From Bacteroidales bacterium (GTDB lineage: Bacteria > Bacteroidota > Bacteroidia > Bacteroidales > UBA932), in NCBI GenBank assembly GCA_017472115.1, contig JAFUQW010000018.1, forward strand, positions 1-18,207: a stretch of DNA of 18,207 bases. Reading direction: 5' to 3'. The notes beneath the pieces were generated by a model, which was given only the letters and a program-made list of their open reading frames with translations, did no database searches and had not been told where the DNA came from. This document shows, piece after piece, positions 6,257 to 17,961 of this stretch (position 1 is its first letter; every line of letters begins with the position of its first letter). The translations under genes were made by a program, and so were the position numbers.

Positions 6257-8299
6257 CTACCTTCTGGCAGGCTTTCGTTTCGGATAAGATACTCTCGAAT
6301 GATACATCTGCTGGAGATATGACTTGAGCACATCCTTCACAACATTCAGTTCATGGAGAGAAATAACCGAATTGGTAAGCTGACCGTCATTCGACTTTCC
6401 GTCAACTATCCTGTCAACAAGAGCTGATATGCTTTCCTGGGAATAATCCTTGAGACTCCTGGATGCAGCTTCCACAGCATCGCAGAGCATCAGTATCACC
6501 TGTTCCTTGGTGACCGGCTTCTCACCGTCATAGAAGAAATCCGCCACATCATCCGGATCCCCGCCGTCGTTGAGATACTTGGTGTAGAAATATCCGGTTG
6601 AAGTAGTCCCATGATGAGTCTTGATGAAATCCCTGATGATCTCCGGCAGCCCGTGCTTCTCAGCCAATGCAAGTCCGTCATAAACATGACGTATGATCTC
6701 CTGAGCACTTTCCTTCGGAGTCAGTTCTGCATGGAAATGAACACCCGGGGTCTCGTTTTCCGTGAAGCATTGAGGATTGGCAATCTTTCCGATATCATGA
6801 TAAAGGGCTCCTGCACGCACAAGAAGCACATTGGCATCAATAGCGCGAGCCGCTGCATCCGCAAGATTCATGACCTGAAGCGAATGCTGGAATGTGCCCG
6901 GAGCCTTGTCTGCAAGCTCACGCAGAAGCGGATTGCTTGTATCGCTGAGATCGACCAGCTTGGAGTTGGAAACAAGCTTGAAGATCTTTTCGAAGAGATA
7001 GATCAGAGGATATCCGGCAACTGACATGAAGGCTCCGAGAGCCATCTTCACCACAGTACCGTAATCCTTGAGTCCGTCAGGCCCGTCTGCAAGACGGAAT
7101 GCTCCCCACACAAGCACCATGACTATGAATACGATGAATGCCGTAACGAACTGAAGCCATCCCTTGTTGAAGAAAGCGAATACGAATATGCCGACTCCTC
7201 CCGCCACTGAATATATCATGAAAAGCTCCATCCCCTCAGGTGCGATGACAAGCATAGGAAGAAGAGAAATCATATATACTGCAAAGACCATCCTCGTCTT
7301 GAAGAAGGCAAGAAGGTAAAGCGCTATCAGCGTAAACGGAATCATGTAGAACAGGGAAGGATTCGTCATTTCCACGACACATGACGCCACCACCGCTATA
7401 GTGAATACCAGCAGAAGGTAGAGATACTTGTTGTACTGGCTGAATATCGTATAGTTGCAATAATAGATGGCCAGAAAGAGGAGAAGTACCAGACAGAAGG
7501 CTATCAATATGTTGGAAAGCCACTGAAATACATTCGGAGCATCATAACCTATGCTCGAATTGTATTCGGCGCGGTATGAGTCGAGAAGCTGTTCGATTTC
7601 AGCCGTCACCACTTCACCGTTTTCGACCAGGACCTGCCCGGCCCTAACCACTCCTGATGTCGGAGAGATATTCTCCACATTGTCTGCATGCACCATATCG
7701 GTAGTCTGCTGATCGTAAATCAGGTCCGGCCTGATGAGATCAGACAGTCCTGCGGCAATCCACAGGCTGTCAATGTTGACTTTCGGAAAATCAGACTTCA
7801 ACCTCTCAAGCATATATGCAGATGCCTGCTCTACGGTAAACACCTCTGACACAGGGACTTTGACTGCCTTTCTATCCTGCTGTACATAAATCTGTCCGGA
7901 AACATTGTCAAGCACATTGTCACCTGATCCGGCAGTGGATATGATTCCTTTGGAATAGACTGCAGACAACACTTCGGCCACCGCGCTTCTCACCGAAGAA
8001 TAGCGGCCGAAATTTTTGGATGACAATCTCTTGTCAAGATTGCTCACAGCTTCAAGATCGAGTCTGAAATACGGTACGACACTCGACCATGCTTCCATTC
8101 TCTCCTGCTGAAGCTGGACTTCGGTCTTGAGCACAGGGAAGTCGAACTGTGAGATCAAGGTCTCGTACATCCACGGAGCTCCCTTCTTATAGTCATAAGT
8201 GAACTTCGGGTTCTTCGGAAGAAGGAAAACCAGAAGCAGAAAAATACCTATCAGAGGAAGATAGACCTTGTAACCGCGTGGTAGATTAATCTTTTCCAT
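6257..8299 (-). CDS. PgpH-type 7TM-HD phosphodiesterase (probable c-di-AMP hydrolase)
   Basis: This is a membrane-anchored HD hydrolase of 680 residues. An N-terminal membrane segment (about 14-28) is followed by an extracytoplasmic 7TMR-HDED domain (about 35-255, ending in VRAGQVLVENGEVVT). Then come roughly seven transmembrane helices (about 260-440) and a cytosolic HD domain. Metal and catalytic residues of the HD domain are visible: His472 (FQHSLQV), His501-Asp502 (LYHDIGKI), His538 (IIRHVYDG), His562-His563 (THHGTT) and Asp607 (LCDAVEAA). This architecture is that of PgpH, which cleaves cyclic di-AMP to pApA; activity here is inferred from family. I chose the ATG at 8299 (MEKINLPRGY). 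An in-frame ATG at 8311 would leave its whole leader inside a strong hairpin. The gene follows the oxoamine synthase and may be read with gyrB. Confidence 0.88.
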   Translation of the reverse strand: MEKINLPRGYKVYLPLIGIFLLLVFLLPKNPKFTYDYKKGAPWMYETLISQFDFPVLKTEVQLQQERMEAWSSVVPYFRLDLEAVSNLDKRLSSKNFGRYSSVRSAVAEVLSAVYSKGIISTAGSGDNVLDNVSGQIYVQQDRKAVKVPVSEVFTVEQASAYMLERLKSDFPKVNIDSLWIAAGLSDLIRPDLIYDQQTTDMVHADNVENISPTSGVVRAGQVLVENGEVVTAEIEQLLDSYRAEYNSSIGYDAPNVFQWLSNILIAFCLVLLLFLAIYYCNYTIFSQYNKYLYLLLVFTIAVVASCVVEMTNPSLFYMIPFTLIALYLLAFFKTRMVFAVYMISLLPMLVIAPEGMELFMIYSVAGGVGIFVFAFFNKGWLQFVTAFIVFIVMVLVWGAFRLADGPDGLKDYGTVVKMALGAFMSVAGYPLIYLFEKIFKLVSNSKLVDLSDTSNPLLRELADKAPGTFQHSLQVMNLADAAARAIDANVLLVRAGALYHDIGKIANPQCFTENETPGVHFHAELTPKESAQEIIRHVYDGLALAEKHGLPEIIRDFIKTHHGTTSTGYFYTKYLNDGGDPDDVADFFYDGEKPVTKEQVILMLCDAVEAASRSLKDYSQESISALVDRIVDGKSNDGQLTNSVISLHELNVVKDVLKSYLQQMYHSRVSYPKRKPARR

Positions 8300-8311
8300 T
8301 AAAATCAACAT

Positions 8312-8341
8312 TCAGTGCCGCCGCTTGCGCGACGACACTGA
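8312..8341 (-). terminator. 13-bp GNRA-loop hairpin between the oxoamine synthase and the 7TM-HD gene
   Basis: Reading the minus strand, bases 8341-8329 pair with 8324-8312 over 13 bp (two G-U pairs) around a GCAA tetraloop. The next bases are ATGTTGATTTTAATGG, with only a broken T run, so it is either a weak terminator/attenuator or a stabilising structure. It directly abuts the in-frame ATG at 8311 and would mask its leader, which favours the start at 8299. Confidence 0.6.
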
Positions 8342-8365
8342 TTACTAAAATTTATTTATATCTAC

Positions 8366-9634
8366 TTATTTGATGGCCATATCAACGATATCGCCCTCGT
8401 CACCGTCATAATAACCGGCATCAAGTTTTGCACGAACTTCGGTAAATGCCTTGAGTGTACGCTCCACATCTTCCATAGAATGTGCCGCTGTCGAAATGAT
8501 ACGGAAGATCACCATTCCCTTCGGAATCACAGGATAGATCACTACAGAACAGAAGATGCCGTAGTTCTCGCGAAGATCCACAGCCATTCTTGAAGCCTGT
8601 CCGACACCACCCTTGATCTGCACCGGAGTCACACATGCCTCAGCAGGACCGATCTCGAATCCAAGATTGCGGAAACCGTCCTGAAGAGCCTTGGTGATGG
8701 TGAAGAGCTTCTTGCGGAGTTCGTCACCTTCCTTGCTGCGGATGATTTCGAGACGCTTGAGACCGCCTTCAACAAGTGCCATAGGAAGTGACTTCGCATA
8801 GATCTGCGAGCGCATGTTGAAACGGAGATAGTTGATGATCTTCTTAGGACCGGCAACGAAACCTCCGATCGATGCCATGGACTTCGCATATGCACCGATA
8901 TAAAGGTCAACCTCATCCATAACACCGAAGTGCTCTGATGTACCGCGTCCTGTAGGTCCCATGTTACCGAATCCGTGTGCATCGTCGATGAGAATTCTGA
9001 ACTTGTATTTCTTCTTGAGTTCGACGATCTTGTCAAGGAAACCGAGAGCACCGGTCATGCCATATACACCCTCAGTGATAAGGAGGATACCGCCGCCTGT
9101 CTCTTCACAGAGCCTTGTAGCTCTCTGAAGAGTCTTTTCACAGCTCTCATAATCATTATGACGGAAAGTCATTCTCTTACCCATGTGCATACGTGCACCG
9201 TCGATAAGACATGCGTGAGCCTCTGAGTCATAAACGATTACATCATGACGGTCCATGAGTGCATCGATGGTCGAAAGGATACCCTGATAACCGAAATTGA
9301 AGAGGAATGCATCTTCCTTTCTTTCAAACTCGGCAAGTTCTCTCTCAAAACGCTCGTGAAGATCAGTGTGACCTGTCATCATACGGCTGCCCATAGGGTA
9401 TGCAAGACCCCACTTTTCAGCAGCTTCAGCATCTGCCTTCCTCACCTCAGGATGATTAGCAAGACCAAGATAGTTGTTAAGGCTCCATACAAGCACGTCC
9501 TTGCCCTGGAACTTCATGTGCGGACCAAGTTCACCTTCGAGCTTAGGGAACATATAATATCCGAAAGCTTTTGCCGCATACTGGCCGAGAGGGCCACCTG
9601 AATGCTTTTCAATTCTTTCAAAAATGTCAGTCAT
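8366..9634 (-). CDS. PLP-dependent alpha-oxoamine synthase (serine palmitoyltransferase-like)
   Basis: This is a cytosolic fold-type I PLP enzyme of 422 residues in the family that condenses an amino acid with an acyl-CoA (SPT, AONS, KBL). LNNYLGLANHPEVRKA (52-67) is the typical N-terminal signature. GSRMMTGHTDLH (82-93) forms part of the active site, SEAHACLIDG (137-146) carries the His that stacks on PLP, and DDAHGFG (217-223) the Asp that contacts the cofactor. AYAKSMASIGGF (248-259) contains Lys251, which forms the Schiff base. The KSMASIGGF form resembles SPT more than biotin-pathway AONS, and sphingolipid production is widespread in Bacteroidales. I therefore favour 3-ketosphinganine synthesis from serine and palmitoyl-CoA, but AONS or KBL activity cannot be excluded. 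It follows gyrB by 26 nt, probably in one transcript. Confidence 0.85.
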   Translation of the reverse strand: MTDIFERIEKHSGGPLGQYAAKAFGYYMFPKLEGELGPHMKFQGKDVLVWSLNNYLGLANHPEVRKADAEAAEKWGLAYPMGSRMMTGHTDLHERFERELAEFERKEDAFLFNFGYQGILSTIDALMDRHDVIVYDSEAHACLIDGARMHMGKRMTFRHNDYESCEKTLQRATRLCEETGGGILLITEGVYGMTGALGFLDKIVELKKKYKFRILIDDAHGFGNMGPTGRGTSEHFGVMDEVDLYIGAYAKSMASIGGFVAGPKKIINYLRFNMRSQIYAKSLPMALVEGGLKRLEIIRSKEGDELRKKLFTITKALQDGFRNLGFEIGPAEACVTPVQIKGGVGQASRMAVDLRENYGIFCSVVIYPVIPKGMVIFRIISTAAHSMEDVERTLKAFTEVRAKLDAGYYDGDEGDIVDMAIK

Positions 9635-9660
9635 AACTGTATCTGTTTGGTTTAGTACTT

Positions 9661-11730
<2,070 letters not shown>

Positions 11731-11742
<12 letters not shown>

Positions 11743-13500
11743 GCAGATTCCGGCTGTAAAATTGAGACCTTTTTCAGCGTACAGAGGGTTGCGCTGAATG
11801 GTCATGTTGAGAAGATTTCCGCCGCGGAGCCAGAAGGACAGACGACGGCTTGTGACATACTCCGCATACAGGCCGAGATCCGCATATCCAGGTATGACAG
11901 CCTCCTGTACAGGCATGAGATAAGATGATACGGTATATTTCAGACAAGAACCTTTTCTGGCTGTGCTGAAATCACAGTCAGCACCGACAAAGACACGTCT
12001 TTTCCAGTTATATTCGACTGCCGCCTCACCCGTAAATGATGCCGGACGCAGCACACCGGGCATATCGAATACTGAGCCCCAGGAGTCAGTATAAATCACT
12101 GAACAGTCAAGCCTGAATCCTTCTACATCAAGGACCATGTCGGCGCCTGCAAACCATTTCTGATAAGGGCCGTATGCAATTCCCGAAGAAAGCTTGTCGG
12201 AATCATCCGTCATCAATGTCTCAAGAGCCTCATTGCCATAATTGACATACCCCGCTCTGAGATTGTAACTGAAACGCGAAGATATTCTGCCCTCGAATCC
12301 TCCTGCCAGCGAAACACGCTCCACAGTATAGTCCAGAAGCGGCACAGCGCCTTCCGGAGTTGTCAGGCTCAGATGTCTGTTACGCTCGAGAAGCGAAGAA
12401 TATGTATTGATCTTTGTCCCGCCTCCGGCATGCACATAGAAACGCATCGCATCCGGAACCAGAGCTATATGGAACTTCATGTTCGGATATACGACCTGTC
12501 CCTTTGAAGAGAACATCGTTGAATCCTGTGAAGTATGGGCAAGCATGGCAAGACGCACTCCGAAATCAAGCATGAACGGGCCTTTTTCAAATACATAATG
12601 AGGCGTGAAGCTCACTTCTCCCGCGGAAGCAGTGCGTTCTCCGGAATAAGCAGCCACTGAAGCGCCCAGATCGAAGAGAACCTTATGGTTTTCCTTGAAT
12701 ACAGGGCCGAGGGAAGCCTCGAAACCCAATACATGTTCATTGAGGGAACGGTCGGCAAGAGCCTTGGTCCTGTCACCTCCCAGACGGTAATCCAGACGTA
12801 TGTCATAAAGGAAAGACTGTTCCCACTCCCCTTTGTTTCCCAGTCCGATATAGGCATCCAGGGCATTGAAAGAACGGCTCCATACGCGGTCAGCCATATG
12901 TCTGTCCTTCTGTGCAAGACCGTAATACCCTGCTCCAAAGGAGAATACACCCTTTTTCCAGTCATGCCTTGCATCAAAGCCGGCTCTCGTCATAAGATCA
13001 TATCCCTTCCAGGTACGTTCCTTAGAGCCTTCCGCCAGTCTGTCAAGCCTTGTGACACCGTCCGCACCATTGACTTCGGATATATTCCAGTAATCTCCCA
13101 CAAAAGAACGATGCGATGCATAGACATCCATCTTGAACCCCTTGCCCATCTTCGGAGACCACACCAGATCGAACACCGGCTTGAGCTGATAACCGGCCCC
13201 TGCCCTCATGAAGAACCTGCGCGAATAATCAGGAGTCGCACCCGGCTTCATGGAAAGCAGGTACGGATTGAATTCATATGATCCTTTGTACGGGCTTTCA
13301 AATACAGAGTAATCGAACTCGAGATCGAAATGCATAACCGAATCCGGGATCTCCATTTCCAGAACAGGCTTGTGCACCTCCATAAGCTTTCCTTCATAAG
13401 CCCTGTTGACCTCTACTGTAGGATCCAGATTCTGGGCGGTCGATGACTGGACAAAAGCGGCAAGAACCGCAATCACTGCTATATATCTATAAAGTTTCAT
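11731..13500 (-). CDS. Outer-membrane beta-barrel protein (TonB-receptor-like barrel, no plug)
   Basis: This is a probable outer-membrane protein of 589 residues. It starts with a signal peptide (MKLYRYIAVIAVLAAFVQSS, likely cleavage after TA at 21-22 before QN). After a linker of about 90 residues, the chain consists of alternating hydrophobic/aromatic stretches separated by polar turns, and it ends in ICLSF, with the terminal Phe typical of Bam-assembled barrels. No TonB plug domain or carboxypeptidase-like N-terminal domain is seen, so substrate uptake like a full SusC protein is unlikely even if database names call it a TonB-dependent receptor. Its start lies 14 nt inside the end of the TPR gene, so the two are translationally coupled and probably work together. 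I do not recognise a specific function. Confidence 0.75.
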
Positions 13501-16500
13501 CTGTATTCTGATTAGTAATTTCCTCGATCTTTCTGAGCCTCATGGCTACATTGTCAGCCACATCGTCTCCGCTTCCGTCCGGAGCATATCCGTCGCGGAC
13601 ACTTTCAAACGTAGCTTTCGCCTGAGCAGTCTCCCCCCTTTCCATGAACGAATCTCCGAGCACGATGAAACTCTTGGCAAGCCAGTATGTCTGATCGGAT
13701 CCGGCATCGGCGAAGGCATAGACCTTTGACTCGACATTCTCGAATTCACCCTTGTCATAGCTGTCGAGAATGATAAGATATGCCGCTTCCGCTCCATAGG
13801 CGTTCATCACATCCTTCGACAACACTTCGAGAATGGCAAACGCCTCATCACGACGGCTGGTCGCGAGGAAAGACTTCGCCTTGACATACCGTGCCTCAAC
13901 TTTCATGACATCATCCGAACGGACATCATTGAGAAGCCTGTCGGCATTCAATACCGCCTGCTGCCAGTCATGTCCCTTGAATGAGGAGCGCATCATTCCC
14001 GACAAGGCTACATATGTATTGTTCTCGAGTTTTGCAGAATTATATAGAGAGGTATAACCTCCGAACGCATCATCCCAACGCTCGAGACGGTATGACAGAT
14101 TTGCGAAATTGAGCATTGACAGCTCCACGAAGGAGCCTTCTCCGTCAGAAATCACCTTCCTGTAAGAATCGCAGGCCTGTTCGAGCTTGCCGAGATTCTT
14201 GTAAGACTCGGCCATATAGAAATGTGCCTTGAAAAGATATCTGCCGTCAGGATATTTCTCCTCATATGACTGAAGCGAAACAAGAGCCTTCTGATAATTC
14301 TCCGAAAGATATATCTGCTCGGCGGCATTGAAGATCATCGTTTCCTTTTCATCAGCGGTCTTGACAGTGCCCTTCCCGATATTCTCTATATATGCGATAT
14401 ATTCTTCAGGCTCATTCCTGGTCTGATATATGGACTCGATCGAAATCAAGGCATCTTCCGCATATCCCGAAAGAGGCATTTCCTCAACTACTTTCTTATA
14501 ATAGCCCAAGGCTTCTTCGTATTGTGACTGGTTTCTGGCAAGCGATCCCATTTCAATATATGCCTTCGCGACAAATGTGCTGTCCTTGACATTGTCGGCC
14601 AGCATACGGAAACAGCTGAACGCATTCCCGTCATCTTCCCTGACTGCATACGAACGTCCGAGTTCATAAAGCGCTTCCGGATAGAATTCAGCTGCAGGAG
14701 AAGCGTCTTTCACTGCGGCAAGAAGTTCTATCTTGCGGGCAGAGTCCCCTTTCAGTCCATAAGAAAGAGCAGCCTGATAATAAGGATAGATGTCATTGAT
14801 GTCATAATAGTCTTTCAGGACGAGATCGTAGGCCGCTGCCGCTCCCTCATAGTCTTTGGTTATGAAATGACAATCCGCCTTTCTCTCAAGAGCATCCTTC
14901 CTGTATTTCACGGATTTCTCCGTCAGATACTCGCTGAACCATTTCCGGGATAAAGCGTAATTGCCTTCCTTGAAATAAGTATATGCGATATTATACGTAA
15001 TAAGATAAGACTCCGGACGTCCATACAGGGCAGATGTGTTATAAAGATCCGTATAGATGCCGCGGGCTTCGGCATACTGGTCGTTCCTGTAATATGATTC
15101 CGCAAGCCAGAATCTGGTGAGCTGGTTGAAACGGCTTCCTCTTTCGGAGTAATAAGCAGCAATCTTCAGACAAGGGATAGCCTTCCTGTAAGAACCGTTC
15201 GAAATGAGCTGCTCTGCTCTCAGGTAATTGGCTCTCATATAATTGCCACGCATGTCATCATCAAGCTCGTCTATTTCGCCATAGGCGTTGACCGCTCCCT
15301 CATAGTCTCTGCCATGAAGGGCTGCCACTGCCATATAGCTGTATATCCTGTCTCCCTTCTCCAGTTCCGAGTATTTCTTCAGGTATTCGGAAAAGACCGA
15401 AGTGTCGGTGTTGAGGTCGAATGCAAGCTTAGCATAGTTGAAGAATGCATCTTCCGCCATATCAGCATCGAAATCAAGTCTCGAAGCAGCCTTGAATGCT
15501 TCCATTGCCGCCACCTTGTTCTTTGTCTGGATATAGCTGTAGCCGAGATGATAACCCGCAACCTGTCCGATGGAATCATTGAGATGCCCCATCATGACGA
15601 AATTCTCTATGGCGCCTTTATAATCCTGTACTGCATACAAGACCGAGCCACGATAGAACCAATCCGAGCGGGACTTCGCCTGACCTCCGGACAATGTGTT
15701 CAGTTCCAGATATTTACGCGCATTCTCCGCATTTCCGAGCACAAGCCATGATTCGGAAATTATTCTTGCCATCTGCGGCTTGCGTTCATCTGCGACAAGC
15801 TTGTACATCCTGTCTCCGTTGGATGTGACGAAGGCATGATCTCCGAGCATGAAGCGGCATTCCATTATATAGAAGCTGGACATCTCACTGAAACGGCCAT
15901 CTTTCACCGACTGCTCGAACCACTTCAGAGCTTCATCGAAATCTTTGAGTTCATAGTTGATGTAACCTATGGCATATCGTGAAGGAGCCGCGTAATCTGA
16001 TTCCTTCATCTGAGCCACCTGCCTGAAATCATTCATAGCAGAATCCATATCCCCGCTTTCGAGGAAGGCATATCCCCTCTTGAAGAGATACTCCGGTCTC
16101 TGACTCTTATAGAGAAGCGACGGCTTGAGAAGCTGAAATTCAGCCAAAGCCCTTTTATATTCCTGAGCATCAAACAGATTCAGAGCATGAACATATCTGA
16201 TCTTCGGTATAAGAACCGAATGGGGATCAGATTCGAAAAACGACTCCATCCCTCTCTGATATCCGGGAACATTCATCCTGACATCATTCAGGACGGCATA
16301 TCCACGTGGATCCGCAGAAACCGTTTTCGACGAAAGCTCGTCAAATGCATGACGCGACCGGCTGTACATGCCGTAATCATGAAGTCTGAGAGCTTCCCTG
16401 AATTCACGCGAATGCAGGCGGTCAAGACCGCCGGACACGGCATCCTGAGCATTTAATGCCGCAACAGGAAACAGAGTCAGGAGCAGGAGTGAAAACTTAA

Positions 16501-16516
16501 ATATGATAAATTTCAT
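13487..16516 (-). CDS. Exported tetratricopeptide-repeat protein
   Basis: This is a 1009-residue protein with an N-terminal signal peptide (FIIFKFSLLLLTLFPVAALNA, cleavage expected just before QDAVSG). The rest is tandem TPR-like helical repeats of about 34-37 residues. Clear units contain YLFKRGYAFLESGDMDSAM, YAIGYINYELKDFDEALKW, YNIAYTYFKEGNYALSRKW, YIEMGSLARNQSQYEEALGY and FYMAESYKNLGKLEQACDSY; I can see ten or more. There is no lipobox Cys after the signal, so it should be a soluble periplasmic scaffold. Its 3' end overlaps the barrel gene by 14 nt in another frame. A partner role in outer-membrane assembly, stability or transport through that barrel is inference from coupling. It is divergent from ftsE across 85 nt. 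The precise function is unknown. Confidence 0.85.
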   Translation of the reverse strand: MKFIIFKFSLLLLTLFPVAALNAQDAVSGGLDRLHSREFREALRLHDYGMYSRSRHAFDELSSKTVSADPRGYAVLNDVRMNVPGYQRGMESFFESDPHSVLIPKIRYVHALNLFDAQEYKRALAEFQLLKPSLLYKSQRPEYLFKRGYAFLESGDMDSAMNDFRQVAQMKESDYAAPSRYAIGYINYELKDFDEALKWFEQSVKDGRFSEMSSFYIMECRFMLGDHAFVTSNGDRMYKLVADERKPQMARIISESWLVLGNAENARKYLELNTLSGGQAKSRSDWFYRGSVLYAVQDYKGAIENFVMMGHLNDSIGQVAGYHLGYSYIQTKNKVAAMEAFKAASRLDFDADMAEDAFFNYAKLAFDLNTDTSVFSEYLKKYSELEKGDRIYSYMAVAALHGRDYEGAVNAYGEIDELDDDMRGNYMRANYLRAEQLISNGSYRKAIPCLKIAAYYSERGSRFNQLTRFWLAESYYRNDQYAEARGIYTDLYNTSALYGRPESYLITYNIAYTYFKEGNYALSRKWFSEYLTEKSVKYRKDALERKADCHFITKDYEGAAAAYDLVLKDYYDINDIYPYYQAALSYGLKGDSARKIELLAAVKDASPAAEFYPEALYELGRSYAVREDDGNAFSCFRMLADNVKDSTFVAKAYIEMGSLARNQSQYEEALGYYKKVVEEMPLSGYAEDALISIESIYQTRNEPEEYIAYIENIGKGTVKTADEKETMIFNAAEQIYLSENYQKALVSLQSYEEKYPDGRYLFKAHFYMAESYKNLGKLEQACDSYRKVISDGEGSFVELSMLNFANLSYRLERWDDAFGGYTSLYNSAKLENNTYVALSGMMRSSFKGHDWQQAVLNADRLLNDVRSDDVMKVEARYVKAKSFLATSRRDEAFAILEVLSKDVMNAYGAEAAYLIILDSYDKGEFENVESKVYAFADAGSDQTYWLAKSFIVLGDSFMERGETAQAKATFESVRDGYAPDGSGDDVADNVAMRLRKIEEITNQNTDETL

Positions 16517-16546
16517 AAGTCAACTTCTTTTACTCGATATAAATTA

Positions 16547-16554
16547 CAAATTTA
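16547..16554 (-). promoter_or_regulatory. Possible -7 box for the TPR-barrel operon
   Basis: TAAATTTG on the minus strand fits TAnnTTTG and lies 30 nt before the TPR-gene ATG. No matching -33 TTTG box is present at the usual spacing, so this is a partial match in A/T-rich DNA. Confidence 0.3.
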
Positions 16555-16567
16555 ACCATTTTTCCGC

Positions 16568-16575
16568 TATATTTG
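16568..16575 (+). promoter_or_regulatory. Possible -7 box for the ftsE-nth-rluA operon
   Basis: TATATTTG on the plus strand fits TAnnTTTG and lies 26 nt before the ftsE ATG. No -33 TTTG box is found at the usual distance. The predicted leader would be only about 20 nt. Confidence 0.33.
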
Positions 16576-16601
16576 TATGTTTGAAGATATAAATTTGACT
16601 T

Positions 16602-17315
16602 ATGGAAGAGAACACACCTATCATATCTTTCAGGAATGCCGACATCGTAAATGGAGAAGCCACGGTGATTTACGGACTTGACCTGGATGTATTTCCCGGG
16701 GATTTCGTATATATCGTGGGAAAGGTCGGTACAGGAAAGACATCCATCATCAGGACCATGATAGCAGAGAACCCTCTGCTGAAAGGCAGCGGCACTGCCT
16801 GCGGATACAAGCTGGCAGGAATCCGAGAAAAGGACATTCCGTATCTCAGAAGGAAGATGGGAGTCGTATTCCAGGATTTCCAGCTTCTGATGGACCGCAG
16901 CATCCAGGACAATCTGCTGTTCGTGCTTCGCGCCACCGGATGGAAGTCCGAAAAGGAAATGAAGGAAAGGATCAGTTCGGTACTCCAGTCTGTAGGAATG
17001 GAGCTCAAGGCCCACAAGATGCCTCATCAGCTTTCCGGAGGTGAGCAGCAGAGAGTTGCAATAGCAAGAGCTCTCCTCAACGATCCGGAAGTGATAATTG
17101 CTGACGAGCCTACTGGCAATCTTGACAACGAGACGGCTGACGGAATCATGAAGCTTCTCACCGGCATAAACAGAGAGAAAGGGACAGCCGTGGTAATGGT
17201 CACACACAACAGGCAGATATTCGAGAAATATCCCGGACGTGTCATGGTATGCAAAGATGAAAGATGCTCGGAGCAGAAGGATGATGAAGCCATAGATCTT
17301 GAACTGACTATCTGA
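16602..17315 (+). CDS. ftsE: FtsE-like cell-division ABC transporter ATPase
   Basis: This is an ABC ATPase of 237 residues in the FtsE/LolD-like group. Walker A is GKVGTGKTS and the Q-loop lies in VVFQDFQLL, where FQDFxLL is typical of FtsE. The signature is LSGGEQQRVAIARAL, Walker B with D-loop is VIIADEPTGNLD, and the H-loop His is in VTHNR. FtsE works at the septum with the membrane protein FtsX to activate peptidoglycan hydrolases during division. No ftsX gene lies in the window; in many Bacteroidota it is encoded elsewhere. The C-terminal tail (RCSEQKDDEAIDLELTI) is acidic and lies outside the nucleotide-binding fold. nth follows after one base, so the genes form an operon. LolD or another small exporter ATPase is the main alternative. 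Confidence 0.82.
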   Translation: MEENTPIISFRNADIVNGEATVIYGLDLDVFPGDFVYIVGKVGTGKTSIIRTMIAENPLLKGSGTACGYKLAGIREKDIPYLRRKMGVVFQDFQLLMDRSIQDNLLFVLRATGWKSEKEMKERISSVLQSVGMELKAHKMPHQLSGGEQQRVAIARALLNDPEVIIADEPTGNLDNETADGIMKLLTGINREKGTAVVMVTHNRQIFEKYPGRVMVCKDERCSEQKDDEAIDLELTI

Positions 17316-17316
17316 C

Positions 17317-17961
17317 ATGGAGCGCAAAGAATTATTCAGAAAGACGACAGAATGGTTTTCAGCCAACATGGAGATCGCCGAAACGGAGCTTCATTATGAC
17401 TCTCCGTTTCATCTTCTGATAGCCGTCATACTTTCAGCTCAATGCACAGACAGAAGGGTCAACATGCACACTCCGGCCATCTTCGAGCGTTTCCCGGAGC
17501 CGGCCGACCTTGCCGCCGCATCTTTTGAAGAGGTCTATGACCTCATAAAGTCAATATCATTTCCCAACAACAAGGCCCGCCATCTCATAGGCATGGCGTC
17601 CATGCTCGTCTCCGAGTTCGGCAGCGTGGTTCCGTCAGAGCCGGCTGATTTAGAGAGACTTCCGGGCGTCGGTCGAAAGACGGCAAACGTAATAGCCTCT
17701 GTCATCTATGACAAGCCCGTGATTGCCGTTGACACCCATGTATTCAGGGTTTCACGCCGCTTAGGACTGTCAGACGGCACAACTGTGGAAGCCGTGGAAC
17801 GTGACCTTACGGAAGGGTTCGCCGAAGAGCTCCGGGGCAAGGCTCATCACTGGCTGATCCTTCACGGAAGATATGTCTGCACTGCCCGAAAGCCGAAATG
17901 CCAAGAATGCGGACTTCAGGAATTCTGTCGCGAATACATTTCCAATAATCTGATACTCTGA
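17317..17961 (+). CDS. nth: Endonuclease III (DNA glycosylase / AP lyase)
   Basis: The enzyme removes oxidised pyrimidines and cleaves the abasic site in base excision repair. At 214 residues it matches the family length. LLIAVILSAQCTDRRVN lies near the N-terminus. The helix-hairpin-helix is LPGVGRKTANVIAS with the catalytic Lys, and it is followed by VDTHVFRVSRRLGL with the catalytic Asp. A C-terminal [4Fe-4S] cluster is seen as C-x6-C-x2-C-x5-C (CTARKPKCQECGLQEFC). The start lies one base after the ftsE stop, and the stop overlaps the next ATG by one base (TGATG), so translation of the three genes is coupled. The sequence appears complete. Confidence 0.96.
   Translation: MERKELFRKTTEWFSANMEIAETELHYDSPFHLLIAVILSAQCTDRRVNMHTPAIFERFPEPADLAAASFEEVYDLIKSISFPNNKARHLIGMASMLVSEFGSVVPSEPADLERLPGVGRKTANVIASVIYDKPVIAVDTHVFRVSRRLGLSDGTTVEAVERDLTEGFAEELRGKAHHWLILHGRYVCTARKPKCQECGLQEFCREYISNNLIL

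Larger units (their letters stand above)
16514..16604. repeat. Symmetric 10-bp inverted repeat at the two divergent start codons
   Basis: CATAAGTCAA (16514-16523) and TTGACTTATG (16595-16604) are exact reverse complements, so the TPR gene and ftsE share the same seven bases plus ATG at their starts. A 10-bp direct repeat GATATAAATT also occurs at 16536 and 16586. It may be a common translation-start context or a regulatory site; chance in A/T-rich DNA is possible. Confidence 0.4.

Noticed and set aside
16530..17369. 279-codon open frame on the minus strand across ftsE
   Set aside because: It is antisense to the clearly real ftsE gene and extends through its promoter region and into nth, with no domain recognised.
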